Source: CAWJMF01 sp963843945 (GTDB lineage: Bacteria; Vulcanimicrobiota; Vulcanimicrobiia; Vulcanimicrobiales; Vulcanimicrobiaceae). Taken from it: 64,000 nucleotides of DNA. Both the position numbers and the translations under genes were made by a program. The stretch covers positions 620,001 through 684,000 of the forward strand of contig CAWJMF010000006.1 of the NCBI GenBank assembly GCA_963843945.1. Direction: 5' to 3'. This document shows positions 25,593 through 39,480 of this stretch, piece by piece; the stretch's first letter is position 1, and each line of letters begins with the position of its first letter. A model generated the notes under the pieces. That model was given only the letters and a program-made list of their open reading frames with translations, made no database searches and was not told the origin of the DNA.

Positions 25593-26234
25593 TTCAGCCG
25601 ATCAATGGTCCCCTTCGTTGGTCAGCGCTCGGAAGCTTAACGGTCTGTCATTGGTAGCGGCGGCACTTGGATGGAGGTTCGGAGCGCACTTCCTCGTCAG
25701 GACCCGGCCAGGCGCCGGGCAGGGCTGACAATAACACGGTTGCGGACCCGGGGATGCATTCCAAACGTGCAAACGGCTAATCCAAATCCCTGGCGCCTGT
25801 TCGGCATGACGAAGGCCACACGACCTCCTGCCAACCGGAACATGGCGCCGCGGCGGGAGGCGAAGGTCCCGCGCTGGCATCCGGAGATCGCAAAGCACAG
25901 AGCGCCACCTTAAAGCACAGAGCGCCACCTTGGGGTGCTGATCTCTGGGCTGCCGCCGTTCTTCGGCGAGGACCTGAGAGCGGCCATGGAGCCGATCAAT
26001 TCGCCCGAGATTGGCGGCCTTGTCAGGCACGTTCAGGGCTGTGCTGGCCAAGCGGCGGCGCCTCCAGCCGGGCCGCGGCGTTCTCCGAGTGGAAGACGAC
26101 CCCTTTCGGCACACAGCCCTTCCCATTGAGGCACCCTAGCTGCCACCCGGCTTTCGCCATTCTGGTTCCGTCGTGTCATCACGGGCGATCGCGTCCTGAA
26201 CTGAATGTCCCCCAGAAAGCCCAGACAGCTAGTA
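25593..26234. other. Intergenic, no convincing gene
   Basis: Open frames exist on both strands but show no family-like sequence. The stretch contains a perfect 20-bp tandem duplication at 25,892-25,931. It may be decayed DNA between the ABC transporter promoter and the end of the GH63 gene. Confidence 0.4.
25892..25931. repeat. Perfect 20-bp tandem duplication
   Basis: AAAGCACAGAGCGCCACCTT occurs twice head to tail (25892-25911 and 25912-25931). Only two copies are present and no gene lies across them. It may be slippage or an assembly effect. Confidence 0.8.
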
Positions 26235-28964
<2,730 letters not shown>

Positions 28965-29223
28965 GTTTTCCTCCCGGACGACAACGTGGGATATGCAGAG
29001 CCCAACCGGAGCGACATCAGACTTTTGGCGGCAGAAGTCTAACGATCTTGCCGGCTCGGCGCAGAGCACTCCCGACATCATCAATATCTACGTTCGGGAA
29101 TTCTCTTTACACCTTTGAGGAGCCTATGCAATTCCGGCAAATCCGCGGCGTATGACAGAAGCCAACGTAAGTTGCGGCATTCGGGTTGGCCGGCCCGGAG
29201 TGGCCAGGTATCCGTCCCGGATG

Positions 29224-29460
29224 ATGACGCCCCAAAACCCGCTTTATGTTGGCTATCGCTACCCCGCCGGGGTCGTCGACCAAGCTTCCGGTTCCCGTTA
29301 AGCCTTCGCATGGTAGAGAAGATGCTGACTGCTCGCGGAATCTTCGTCACATACGAGACGATCCGCCAGTGGGACATGAAGTTCGGGCCCGATCGCCAAC
29401 CGTATCCGTCGGCGAGCCCCACACCGGTGGTACCTCGACGATTATCACCTGGGCCACGGT
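29224..29460 (+). pseudogene. N-terminal remnant of an IS6-family transposase
   Basis: Translation gives FRFPLSLRMVEKMLTARG and VTYETIRQWDMKFGP, the start of IS6-family transposases (RFPLSYRDVEEMLAERG...VSHETIRRW...FG). Further on, in another frame, IANRIRRRAPHRW matches the next conserved stretch. The catalytic DDE part is absent. It is a fragment with frameshifts between the two glycosidase genes. Confidence 0.65.
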
Positions 29461-29484
29461 CATCGGCGTGGCCATGGCGCATAA

Positions 29485-30965
29485 TCACGCCTGGCTGCTT
29501 TGGAGCGCAAACACATTGATTTGCCAAGCAATCTGGTCGATGTAGAGGCCATGATCGATCAAATCGCTACCTGCACGACGGTAAGTCTCGGGCCCCATCA
29601 GATCCGTGAGTATTACCTCCTCGTCGCGGAGTTCGCGAAAGGGGAGGAGGAGATAGCACTGACCCTGCCTGCCGGCATAATTCACGACCACAACGTAGCG
29701 GTCTCGGTTCTTGCCGACCCAGGCGTAGGCTACGAAGCTGTCGGAGCTTCCGTTGCCCGGCCACGCCGGCAATGGCTCGAGTTGGGACCAAGCGCCGTCT
29801 CGAAAGGCGCTCGTGTCCTTCAGCACCGATAGGAGCTTGGCATAGAATTCGGCGATTTCTGTGTTGGTTGGCTCAACCGGGGCGCGACAAAGATGAGCAG
29901 GCACGCGGACCCGCCAGCCCTCAAACTGGCCTTGATGGAAGAAGCGTAGGCCCGGCGCAAGGAACGTAATGGCCGCGGCTGCACGGGTACCTGCAGCCAG
30001 GGGAAAACGGCTGTGGCCCGAGGTTCGTCATGGTTTTCGAGGAAGCGAGCCAGCTTATCCTGATAGTCGAGACCGGCGTTCAGGTGTCCTCGGACGGATC
30101 GGGCGGCATCAGAATGTAGCCGATCGTATAGCCTCTTATCATAACAATAGTCGAAACCTCGCTGCTGCAGTGTCCATTCGAGGTCCCAATAGACTTCGGC
30201 CATGAACGTGAAGCCTGGATGCGCCTCGCGCACCACCGCCGTTGCCGTGGGCCAGAACGCCTCTGGGGTCACGCCCCAGGTATGCTGAAAGACTTCCGGC
30301 AGTACCAGCATCGCCATGTCACAGCGAACACCATCACACTTGCCAGCTATACTAACCAACTCATCAATTTGCGCCTTCTGCAGCGCGGGATTAGCGTAGT
30401 TGAGCTGCAGCGTGTCGGGCCAACCAGGGTAATTGGGGTCGCGGCCGAGTGCCAAGATCAGCGCCCCGACCCGCATGTAATTCTGCGGCGCAGAACGAAG
30501 CAGTTGCTCGTTGCCTCGCATATAACGGTCCGGATGCGTCCTCACCCATGGATGATCAGGGGCGGTATGGTTCGGCACGAAATCCAGCATCAGCTTGATG
30601 CCCCGGCGCGCCAGCCCCGCACGAAACTGCGCCAGCGCCACGTCGCCCCCGAGTTCCTCGCTGACTGTGTAACCTGTGATCGCGAAACCTGAGCCGCAGA
30701 TATCGTCTTCGGTGAGGTCGGGAAGTACGGCGTTAAACTCGGCGCGCCATTCTGAATTTCTTCGCGATACCGCTCGGCCAGCCGCCCCAGTCTGCCAAAC
30801 GCTCAGCAACCAGATCCAGTCAAAACCCCGTTGCGCGAAACTGTCAATTGTGGCGTCGTCGATCTCGGCGAGAGTTAGTCGCTTGCCGGCCTCTTGAGAC
30901 AGGCGTCGGAGCCAGACTGGTGTGTTAATCTGAAAGAGCGACGGGTAACGCGGCGCGGCAGTCAT
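29485..30965 (-). CDS. GH13 alpha-amylase-family glycosidase, one frameshift
   Basis: The 5' part (30965 to about 29,985) has the GH13 barrel: LMLDFVPNHTA (conserved region I), GVRCDMAMLVLPEVF (nucleophile Asp), AEVYWDLEW (acid/base Glu) and FLENHDEPRATAVFP (third acid). Near 29,985 the frame shifts, after which the other frame continues AAAAITFLAPGLRFFHQGQ and the C-terminal beta domain to the stop at 29,485. All three catalytic acids are present, so the enzyme would be active if the shift is a sequence error. Likely role: alpha-glucan or trehalose breakdown or transfer, together with the GH63 gene. Confidence 0.78.
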
Positions 30966-31028
30966 GGACGTGCTCCCCCTGTTGACGCTGAGTTGCTGTC
31001 GAATCCCTAGCCGCGGACCCCACTTCGT

Positions 31029-31203
31029 TCACCCACGTAAAGCTCGGCGATCCCCCCCGGCGGGTACATCCACCGGCCAAAAGATCAGCTTCGCCACGCC
31101 TTCGGCGCACCGGCTGGTGGCTGGCGCCGAAACCAGCGCCATTGTCGCCATGAAAAGTACTCGGTAGAATAGTAGGCAATCCCCGCCAGTGAAAGGCTTC
31201 CAA
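31029..31203 (-). pseudogene. C-terminal fragment of a second GH63-like glucosidase
   Basis: The minus strand encodes FHGDNGAGFGASHQ, almost the same as FHGDNGAGIGASHQ at the end of the complete GH63 gene. It is followed one frame over by GVAKLIFWPVDVPAGG and a stop at 31,029. Only the last sixty or so residues remain and the frame is broken. It lies just upstream of the GH13 gene. Confidence 0.6.
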
Positions 31204-31411
31204 CGAAGCGGATCAATCGCGTCCGTAGTGGCCGACCGGTCTCGTCCCAGGGCGCGGTGCCATACTTTCGGCGACTACCGGCAATAGTATCGGTCTCGCG
31301 CCAGCATCCTAGTGTCATTCTGTAACTGGAACTAGTCCGGCGTGGACAAAGCGGATCCACTGGCGTTAGCACTGCTGTGGGTCGACGGGTCAGCCGACCT
31401 CGGGGGCTCTA

Positions 31412-32689
31412 ATGCGCTGGAATCAACGGTATCGGCTCAATAGCTATTTCCGCTCGGCGCTCTGGATCGTTCCGTTCATCGCACTGGTGCTTGAGAATGT
31501 CGCCATCCGCCTCGTGTTCCAGCTGCACGAGCGACTCGGATGGATGCCCCGTTGGTTTGGCGCGACACCGGCCGGGACGTCGGAAGCCCTGAACACCGTT
31601 GAGACGCTCTCGATTTCATTCATCGTCTTCAGCTTCGGATCGCTTTTGGTCGCGATCCAGGTCGCGAGCGGGCAGCTCTCGCCGCGGATCATCGCAACCA
31701 CGCTGCTGCGAAACAACGTCATCCGCTTCACCGTCGGCTTGTTTACCTTCACCATGCTGTTCTCCGTCGGCACCGGCGCTCGGCTCGATAGCTCGGTGAC
31801 CCACCCGGCGATCGCTATCTCGTGGGGGCTGGGCGTCGCCTCCATCGCGGCATTCCTATTCCTGATCGACTACACGGCGCGGTTGCTGCGGCCCGTCAGC
31901 ATTCTCTCGCGGATCGGGGAACAAGGGGTCAAGGTCGTCGAGAGCGTCTTTCCGGACTTGGTCGAGGCGCCCCGGTCGCCGCAGACACCCGCCGTCCTGG
32001 GCGCCGTGAAACGCGTCGTCGAACATCGCGGCAGATCCGCCATCGTGCTCGCAGCCAACGTTGACGCGCTCGTCGCGCTCGCGCGCGGCGCTGCGGGTGT
32101 CATCGCGTTCGTCCCGCGCGTAGGTGACTTCGTGGCCACCGGCAAGCCGCTGTACCGTCTCTACGGCAACGCCGCGCAGATCGACGATCGTAAACTGCGC
32201 GCTCAAGTGGCATTCGGCCCGGAGCGCACGATAGAACAGGACGCGACCTTCGCGTTCCGGGTGATCGTCGACATCGGCATCAAGGCGCTTTCGCCGGCTA
32301 TCAACGACCCCACGACCGCGGTCATGGCGATCGATCAGCTCGATCGACTACTCGGTCTCGTCGGACGTCGGCACCTGCATGAAGACGCCCGGCTCGACGC
32401 CAACGGCGCGCTGCGTCTGATTTTTCAGACGCCAGAATGGGACGACTTCGTGCAGCTCGCGGTCAGCGAGATTTGCCTATACGGCGCGGGAAACTTTCAG
32501 GTGTCGCGGCGGCTGCGTGCAATGATTGAAAACCTGCTCGAGAGCCTGCCGGAAGATCGCCGCCCCGCCTTGCGTCGCGAACTCGATCTGCTCGACCGCG
32601 CTCTCCCGAAACTGCACGAATTTGCCGAAGATCTGGACCTTGCCAGGAAGGCGGATTTTCAGGGGCTCGGTGGTTCATCGAAACGATAG
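31412..32689 (+). CDS. DUF2254 membrane protein
   Basis: A 425-residue inner-membrane protein. There are four hydrophobic segments in the first 160 residues (about 17-32, 68-86, 108-126 and 138-154), with the family stretch SFIVFSFGSLLVAIQVASGQLSPRI given here in part (VAIQVASGQLSPRI). A soluble C-terminal domain carries IKALSPAINDPTTAV. Function is not established. It is often found beside stress and carbohydrate genes, as here. Confidence 0.87.
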   Translation: MRWNQRYRLNSYFRSALWIVPFIALVLENVAIRLVFQLHERLGWMPRWFGATPAGTSEALNTVETLSISFIVFSFGSLLVAIQVASGQLSPRIIATTLLRNNVIRFTVGLFTFTMLFSVGTGARLDSSVTHPAIAISWGLGVASIAAFLFLIDYTARLLRPVSILSRIGEQGVKVVESVFPDLVEAPRSPQTPAVLGAVKRVVEHRGRSAIVLAANVDALVALARGAAGVIAFVPRVGDFVATGKPLYRLYGNAAQIDDRKLRAQVAFGPERTIEQDATFAFRVIVDIGIKALSPAINDPTTAVMAIDQLDRLLGLVGRRHLHEDARLDANGALRLIFQTPEWDDFVQLAVSEICLYGAGNFQVSRRLRAMIENLLESLPEDRRPALRRELDLLDRALPKLHEFAEDLDLARKADFQGLGGSSKR

Positions 32690-32753
32690 CACGCGGGGTG
32701 TTTGACCGCCGGCGTTTGCTTCGTAGCCAACGGACACCGAACGCGGTTTGGCC

Positions 32754-33044
32754 TCATCGTTTTGAATATGTATCAAAATGATTTCGCCGCGGTGACCTCT
32801 GCACCGTTCCTACATCGTCGATCAGCGGAAAGACCCGCCATGCCCCGAATGCCCGAATGAGGTCGAGGCCGACGGAACCTTCGGTAGCCCTTGGCGGTTG
32901 GCCCCGATCACATCGGTCGGATACCATTTTTGCCACAGCCTTGAGTTCAGCCAGCACTTCATCGACGGACACTTCAACATCGGCAAAGGCATCCCACGGA
33001 CCGGGAGACGTCTGCTCGCCGGACGGCCGTTTCTTGAAACGCAT
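32754..33044 (-). CDS. Small hypothetical protein
   Basis: A 96-residue minus-strand frame whose first third looks like a real helix-rich segment (DVEVSVDEVLAELKAVAKMV). No family is recognised, and the C-terminal half is low in coding character. It may be a short acidic protein or partly chance. Confidence 0.3.
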   Translation of the reverse strand: MRFKKRPSGEQTSPGPWDAFADVEVSVDEVLAELKAVAKMVSDRCDRGQPPRATEGSVGLDLIRAFGAWRVFPLIDDVGTVQRSPRRNHFDTYSKR

Positions 33045-33244
33045 CTTTGGGGATGTGGTCTCGGCGAATCGGCATTGTGATTGTGTTCGTGTAGCATCAG
33101 AGTGCTCGAATCAGTGAGGGACGAGCATCCTATGATCCCTTCATCGGCCGAGTGCACCAACACTCCATACCAGCACAGGCCAGCCGACACATTGACCCAA
33201 ATCGATAAAAAATGCAGAATTGTCAGCGCAGAGGGGGAAACGCT

Positions 33245-33433
33245 ATGACCAAGCTGATCGTCATGCTCATTGTGGCTGGTGGCGGGGGGCCAATCGTCAT
33301 CCAAGGCTGGAATAGCATGCCCGCGTGCGAGGCGGCAAAGAGTGTCGTTGAGGCCTTCTACAAGGGAAGGCATGGCAAGACCATTTACGCCGGGATAGAA
33401 ACTAAGTGTGTAGAGTTCGCGAATAATCCGTAA
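33245..33433 (+). CDS. Small exported hypothetical protein
   Basis: A 62-residue protein from ATG 33245, with GAGGGGGAAACGCT upstream as ribosome-binding site. It begins with a short hydrophobic segment (KLIVMLIVAGGGG). The rest (SMPACEAAKSVVEAFYKGR...CVEFAN) has two Cys and resembles small secreted alphaproteobacterial proteins. Function unknown. Confidence 0.55.
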   Translation: MTKLIVMLIVAGGGGPIVIQGWNSMPACEAAKSVVEAFYKGRHGKTIYAGIETKCVEFANNP

Positions 33434-33767
33434 CGAAGAGACGGCTCCATTGTTGGTTCTGTCGCAAATTTCCAGTCTGGCCGAGTCCTATTCCGATCGT
33501 TGCATGGAACGGCTCCTCGGAATGGCGTTAGATCGCGCGATTGAGGTTGTTGGCGGCACCCGGGGGCCGCGTTTCTCTTAATGGCAATTCCGGGACTTTA
33601 GCTTTTTCAGTCGCTCGAGTTTCCCTTATTCGCGATAGAATTCCCCAAGTTGCGATAAAATGCCCATATCAGTGGCAATCCCGCCGATGTTCCAACATCG
33701 CCTTCGCGGGGTACTGACCGGCCGTTTCCCGACCGATAGGTCGGGGAGACACTAGTGACCCGTCACC
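33434..33767. other. Gene-free stretch
   Basis: No gene is seen. It contains AT-rich pieces such as TTGCGATAAAATGCCC and lies downstream of the acetate kinase gene. An assembly join here is possible because the indel-rich tract begins right after it. Confidence 0.4.
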
Positions 33768-34955
33768 CTAAAGTCCCAGCACCGACCGCGTATGCCGCGC
33801 GATCATGCGCTCCTCATCCGTCGGGATGACCCACACGTCGACGCGCGAGGCGTCGGCGCTGATGCGGTCCTGTGCCGATGGCGTTGCGAGCTTCGTCCGG
33901 CACGACGCCAAGCCACGCGCAGCCGCGCATAACCTCCAGCCGCGTGGCGGCGTCGTTCTCGCCAATTCCCGCCGTGAAGACGAGCCGTCGATCCCGCCCA
34001 TGGCGGCGGCGAGCGAGCCGATCTCGCGCACGATACGGTAGACGAACAGTGCGATCGCCTCCGTCGCGCTCGGCCGCATCCGATGCGCGCAGCGTTCGCA
34101 TGTCGGACGAAATGCCGCCCGACACGCCCAGCAGTCCTGACTTGCGGTAGATCAGGTCCTCGAGGCCACGCGCGTCCATGCCCTCGGTGTCCATCAGGTA
34201 GATCAGCACGCCGGGATCGATGGCGCCGCAGCGCGTGCCCATCACCAGCCCGTCCACCGCGGTGAAGCCCATCGTGCTGGCAACGCTCCGCCCCTTCTGG
34301 ATGGCGCACAGCGCTGGCGCCATTGCCCAGATGGGCGACGACGACCCGGCTGGTGGCGATCTCCGGGCGCCACCTCGGGTAGGCGGCTGGCAATGTATTC
34401 ATAGGACAGGCCGTGGAAGCCGTAGCGCCGCACGCCCTGCGTCGTAGTAGCGCGCGCGGCAGCCCGAACGCCTGCGCCACGTGCGCCTGCGTCCGGTGGA
34501 ATGCGGTATCGAAACAGGCCACCTGCGGCAAATGCGGCGCGTGCGCGGCGATGGCGCGGATCGGCGCCAGGTTGTGCGGCTGGTGCAGCGGGGCCAGCGG
34601 CACCAGCGTGTCGAGTTCCGCCATGCACCGCGTCATCGACCCGCACGGGGGCGGCGAAGTGCATGCCGCCATGCACGACGCGGTGTCCGACAGCCGCGAA
34701 CTTGCTCGCGGCCGAGCAGGCCGACCGATCGACCTGCACCAGTTCCAGCGTCGCCGCCTCGTGGTTCAGGCCCTCGGCCGGCCATGTTTGCTCGGCCACA
34801 GTCTCTGCCCGCCGCGTCGCGCACCTTCAGCGCTGGGGCGACGCCGATCGCCTCGACCTGGCCGCGAAACTGCGACCGGCCCATCCTCCGAGCCCATGGA
34901 TGGCGAACTTGATGCTGGAGGAGCCGGCGTTGAGGACGGCGATGCAGTCGTTCAT
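33768..34955 (-). CDS. ackA: Acetate kinase (several frameshifts)
   Basis: The span is 1188 bp, close to the usual 395-400 codons, but the frame changes at least seven times. Conserved pieces appear in order: VLNAGSSSIKFAIHG (phosphate-binding N-terminus), VGHRVVHGG, FHRTQAHVAQAF, YGFHGLSYEYIA, SRVVVAHLGNGAS, GFTAVDGLVMGTRCGAID, FTAGIGENDA and VIPTDEE. Most breaks are single extra bases, so the gene is probably intact in the organism. It makes ATP and acetate from acetyl phosphate, downstream of pta in the same operon. ATG 34955 follows the usual MND start. Confidence 0.82.
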
Positions 34956-34962
34956 AGCTTCC

Positions 34963-35746
34963 TCACGCGATGATATTGGCGCCACCGTCAACATAGACCG
35001 TTCCGCCGGTGATCCGATGTGCGAACGGCGTCGCCAGGTAGGCGCAGGTGAAACCGACGTCCATGATGTCGACGAGTTCGCCGATCGGCGCTTTCGCCGC
35101 GGCCTCGTTCAGCAGCAACTCGAAATCCTTCAGTCCGGACGCGGCCCGGGTCTTCAGCGGCCCCGGCGAGATCGCGTGCACGCGGATGCTGCTGCGGCCC
35201 CAGTTCGTAGGCGAGATAGCGGCAGGACGCCTCCAGTGCTGCCTTCACCGGGCCCATGACGTTGTAGTTCGGCACCACGCGGTTGGCGCCGTAGTAGCTC
35301 ATGGCGAACATGACGCCGCCTTCGGTCATCAGCGGCGCCGCCAGCTTCGCCATGCGGACGAAGGAGTGGCAGGAGATATCCATGGCCTTGGCGAAACCCG
35401 TCGGCCGAGCAGTTCAGCAGCCCGCCCTGCAGGTCGTCCTTCGGCGCGAAGGCGATCGAGTGCACCAGAATGTCCAGCCTTCCCCATTGCGCGCGGATCG
35501 TGTCGAATACCGCCTCAAGCTGGCCGGGCACCGAAACGTCCAGCGGCGCCGTGATCGCTGGCGCCGAGTTCCTGCGCCAGCGGTTCGACATGCGGCCGCG
35601 CATTGTCGTTCAGCCAGGTGACGGCGAGTTCCGCGCCAACCGTCGGCAAAGGCCTTGGCGCAGCCATAGGCGATCGACTGGTCGTTGGCGACGCCGACGA
35701 CCAGCGCCTTCTGGCCGGTCAGCACCGGCCGGATCGTACCGCTCAT
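34963..35746 (-). CDS. fabI: Enoyl-ACP reductase, FabI type (frameshifts)
   Basis: It begins MSGTIRPVLTGQKALVVGVANDQSIA (given here in part), with the FabI nucleotide motif GVANDQSIAYG. It continues LDILVHSIAFAPKDDLQG, then the catalytic segment YYGANRVVPNYNVMGPVKAALE with Tyr and Lys, and ends TGGTVYVDGGANIIA. At least three frame changes lie between. It reduces enoyl-ACP or a crotonyl-CoA-like substrate with NAD(P)H. Its place between pta and ackA is a known alphaproteobacterial arrangement associated with storage and low-oxygen metabolism rather than core fatty-acid synthesis. Its ATG overlaps the pta stop. Confidence 0.78.
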
Positions 35747-36716
35747 GTCAGTCTCCTGCGATGCGCGGCGGTCTTGCGCCGTCGCGTCGGCCACCAGCGC
35801 GGCCACCGCGCAGGACGCCAGCCGCGTCAGCAGCGAGTCCGCCCGGCTGGTCAGGATGATCGGCACGCGCGCACCGAGGACGATGCCCGCCGCGTCGGCG
35901 CCGGCGAGGAAAGACAGGCTCTTGGCCAGCATGTTGCCGGCCTCCAGGTCCGGCACGACCAGCACGTTGGCGCGGCCGGCAACCTTGGAGACGATGCCCT
36001 TGATCGCCGCCGCCTCGCCGCTGATCGCGTTATCGAGCGCCAGCGGGCCGTCGAGCAGGCGCGCCAGTGATCTGCCCGCGCTCCGCCATCTTGCAAAGCG
36101 CCGCCGCCTCGACGGTGGAGGGGACTTTCGACGTGACAGTCTCCATCGCGCTCAGGATCGCGACGCGCACCTCCGGCACTCCCATGGCATGCGCGAGGTC
36201 GATCGCGTTCTGGATGATGTCAACCTTGTCGTCGAGCGAGGGCGCGATGTTCACCGCGGCGTCGGTGATGATCAGCGCATCCGGATGGTTCGGCACGTCC
36301 ATGATGAAGCAGTGGCTGATGCGCCGCGCGGTGCGGATCCCGGACTTGGACACCACGGCGCCCATCAGTTCGTCGGTATGCAGGCTGCCCTTCATCAGCG
36401 CCTCTGCCGCGCCGCTACGAACCTGCTCGACCGCCTTGGCAGCCGAATCGTGACTGTGCTCGGCATCGATGATCGGCATTCCACTGATGTCGAGGTTCCA
36501 GCGTGCCGCGACCTCCTGGATGCGCGACTTGGGACCGACCAGGATCGGCGTTATCAGGCCGAGCTTCGCTGCCTCGATCGCGCTTTCCAAAGAGATCTGG
36601 TCGCAGGGATGGGCGATCGCAGTCCTGACCGGCGGCAGCTTTCGCGCGGTCTCGATCAGCCGTTCGTATTTTACGTGCTTTGCGCCGGGCTGGCTCTCGA
36701 TCCGATCGTCATCCAT
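35743..36716 (-). CDS. pta: Phosphate acetyl/butyryltransferase (frameshifts)
   Basis: The first 200 residues are in frame from ATG 36716 (KYERLIETARKLPPVRTAIAHPCD). Key pieces are EALMKGSLHTDELMGAVV, TDAAVNIAPSLDDKVDIIQN and VAILSAMETVTSKVPSTVEAA, typical of the short phosphotransacetylase/phosphotransbutyrylase family. After a break near 36,065 the C-terminal half continues VLVVPDLEAGNMLAKSLSFLAGADAAG. It forms acyl phosphate from acyl-CoA for acetate kinase. Its start overlaps the DUF3141 stop. Confidence 0.8.
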
Positions 36717-39014
36717 CGCTTTTCGCCTTCTTTTCTGGAACGGGCTTGCCGTGGACGACCTTCGGCGTGACCGCCAGAGCGGCTGCTGAGGCCCGCCGCG
36801 ACGACTGCTCCCCATCAGATGGGTTCGGTTCCGCGGCAGGCCCGCCAGCGCTGAATAACGCGTCAATCTCGCCAAGCCGGCGGGTCGCCTCCTCCGACTG
36901 CCGGCCGCTCGCAGCCAGCACGCGGCGTATGTCAGCCAGCGCTTGGCGTCGCGTCGCCGGATCGGCCGGTAGCAAATTAGGCAGTGCCCGCACTGCGCGA
37001 TCCGGGTCCATGGTCAGCAACAGGAACTGGTCGCAAAACAGGGCCTTCAACTGCGGCTGGCTGAGTCTCAGGCCAGCAGGCCTCGCGTCGCGCACCGCCT
37101 TCGCCACGCTGTACCCACGCTCGTCAATGCTGTTCTCCGGCAACCGGATGTAGATCAGCGCACGGATCATCGCCTCGGCAAGGCCACCCGCCTCAAACTG
37201 CAATTCCAGTTCCGCCCGCAACCGGGCCTCGTTCGCCTCCCGCAACACGTCATGATCGGTGTGCCTTGAGCGTCCCGGCGGCATCCGGGCCAAAGCCCAT
37301 CAGCGCCTGGAGCCAAGGTGACCCGTAGCTGCTGAGGAACATTTGCTCCTCCATCGTGTCGCGCGCAGCGGCTGCGGAATCGAGGGAGCTGGTGATCCAC
37401 TCCGATGCCATATGCTCCATCGCTAGCAGCGGGTTGTCCGTCGGCGACCGGTTTGCGGTTGGCGCGGATCGTCTCGGCTAGGGTCTTCACCGCCTGCATG
37501 GCCGGGTTCTGGTCCGACAGCAGGCTGAACTTCAGGCGTGCGGGATGCAGCGCGCGCATCGTCTCCGCTGTTTGCTCCGTCGTTGTCGCCCGCACGAGCG
37601 GCGCAAGCGTGGTGCGGTAAAGCGCGAGATTGGCCTCCGACACGCGTGCGGCGGTGGCGAAACGAAGCTGGTCCTCGGGTTCGTTGTTGCCCAGCGCCCT
37701 GATGTCGGCCAGGGAGCGTCGTTCCAGGCGGAACAGGTAACGGCCGTTGATCAACTCGGGATGTTCCGTGTCCTCACCGATGTCGGTGATCACCGCCTCA
37801 TAAAGACCCGGTGGTGCCAGGTCGATCAGGTCCATCGCGCTGGCGAATTCCTGGTGCTCGCGCGTCGCCACCTTGGCGGAGACGAAGATGCCGAGGTGGC
37901 CGATGCTCTGATGCATCGTATAGACAATCGTCTGTCGGTTGGCGACGATCTCCCGGTCTTCGTCATACAAATCGGTGATCCAACCCAAAGCCTGCTGCGG
38001 CGGCGTGATGTCATCGCCCCAGGAGCAAAAGACGATAATCGGCGAGCGGATGTTGCGCAGGTCTATGCGCACGCCATCATCGGTGAGTAGCGCGCCGGAC
38101 GTCAGCTTGTTGCCGACAAACAGGTTGTCGGCGATCCACTGCATCTCTCCCGCGTTGAGCAACACCGGGCTGCCCCACCACGTCTCGAACTCCAGGAAGC
38201 GGGCGGCTTCCGTATCGACCTTGGAATAGACGTTGTAAGGCTTTTTCCATAGCGTGTTCGCTGGGTTCATCGATTCGAAGTTCCGCACGAGGTCTGCACC
38301 ATCGAAGATGCCGTTGCCGAGGTCGCCGGCTAGCGCCGTCATCCACGTGCCGCCCATTACGCCGCCCAGGTAGCGCAGCGGGTTTTTACCGCGCACGCCG
38401 GCCCAATACGACAGCGGCGCGCCAGCCAGCATGATCGGTCCGCACAGGTCCGGGTTCGTGGCCGCCATAATCATCAGTTGCCAGCCTGCCTGGCAGTTGC
38501 CGATCAGCACGGGTTTGCCTTCAGCGTCGGGGTGCCGATCCGCGACCGTCTGCACGAACAACGCTTCGGCTCGGCAAACATCCTCGATCGTCTGGCCAGG
38601 CATCGGGGCCGGCAGGAAGCCGACGAAATAGCACGGATGGCCCGCCGCCAGCGCCACGCCGATCTCGCTGTCATGCTTCATGCCGCCAATGCCTGGGCCA
38701 TGGCCGGCCCGAGGGTCGACCACAATGAACGGGCGTTTCTCCGCCTCGATGTGTGCGCCCTCGGGCGGGACGATGCGCACCAGCGCATAGTTCACCGGCC
38801 GGTCGAGCGTGCGGCCATCGACCAGCAGTTCAGCTTGGTAGTGCAATACGTTGGGTGCCGGCCTTGCATTGTGATCCCGCGCGATATTGCCGCGCTGGCG
38901 CAGCACGTCGAGATACAGGACAGACCGCTGGAAGGCATCGATCCAATAGTCTGCCACGGGGCCGAGGCCGCTCCAGCGAAGTAGGGCGCCGGAATCGAGG
39001 GCTTGATCCGTCAT
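36709..39014 (-). CDS. DUF3141 alpha/beta-hydrolase-like protein (two frameshifts)
   Basis: Pieces 39014 to about 37,430, a middle section, and about 37,265 to 36,709 join into a protein of roughly 768 residues, the usual length of DUF3141 proteins. The N-terminal half resembles PHB synthase-type hydrolases: VLIGNCQAGWQL as nucleophile elbow (Cys in place of Ser), and SIGHLGIFVS with the catalytic His. The Cys nucleophile fits polyhydroxyalkanoate synthase relatives. It heads the operon with pta, fabI and ackA. A role in polyhydroxybutyrate or acyl-CoA turnover under low oxygen is inference. Confidence 0.78.
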
Positions 39015-39480
39015 GTGAGACGTCCTCTCGGAGATTCGGAAGAAACGGGTCCAGGTCGAAGTACGCTAACAGCGTTTCGCTCGACCGGGAACCTCCCTGT
39101 GACGGATAAAGGGACTCTGGCGCGTTGATCAACTGCGTGAAAGGGGTTGCATCGCAATTCACTTAGCGTGGCGTCTCGCATGGCAGAGCTCAACGGACCG
39201 GCTAAAGGTCAAGATGAAGATTAGGTGACAGTCGCTTCACACGCAAAACTAGACAGGCACCGAGCCGATGCCCTCACGGACCGGCGGTTTCCGGGATTTG
39301 GCGCGATTTCCGTGCTAGCCCGACTTTCGCAACTCGACCTGGGTTATGGAAATTTTGCTCCCTCGGGGTAGCAGTGAGGCCAGGAGTATCGCCGATCAGG
39401 CGGCGGGAACGGAGTAAAACCGGGTGCGGTGCCGACCAACGCCCTTGCGAAACGGCCCGCGGCTTTGAAAGGCTGGCGTT
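39015..39480. other. Promoter region of the DUF3141 operon, no gene
   Basis: No gene is seen. TTGATCAA occurs near 39,125 but lacks the four-base spacer of an FNR box, so I do not call it. The right side leads into the mobile-element graveyard. Confidence 0.4.

Noticed and set aside
25602..26126. 174-codon leftward frame upstream of the ABC transporter
   Set aside because: Cys/Arg/Pro-rich composition and the tandem repeat inside it suggest non-coding DNA.
39121..39133. TTGATCAA as an FNR box for the DUF3141 operon
   Set aside because: The four-base spacer is missing, so it does not match the consensus.
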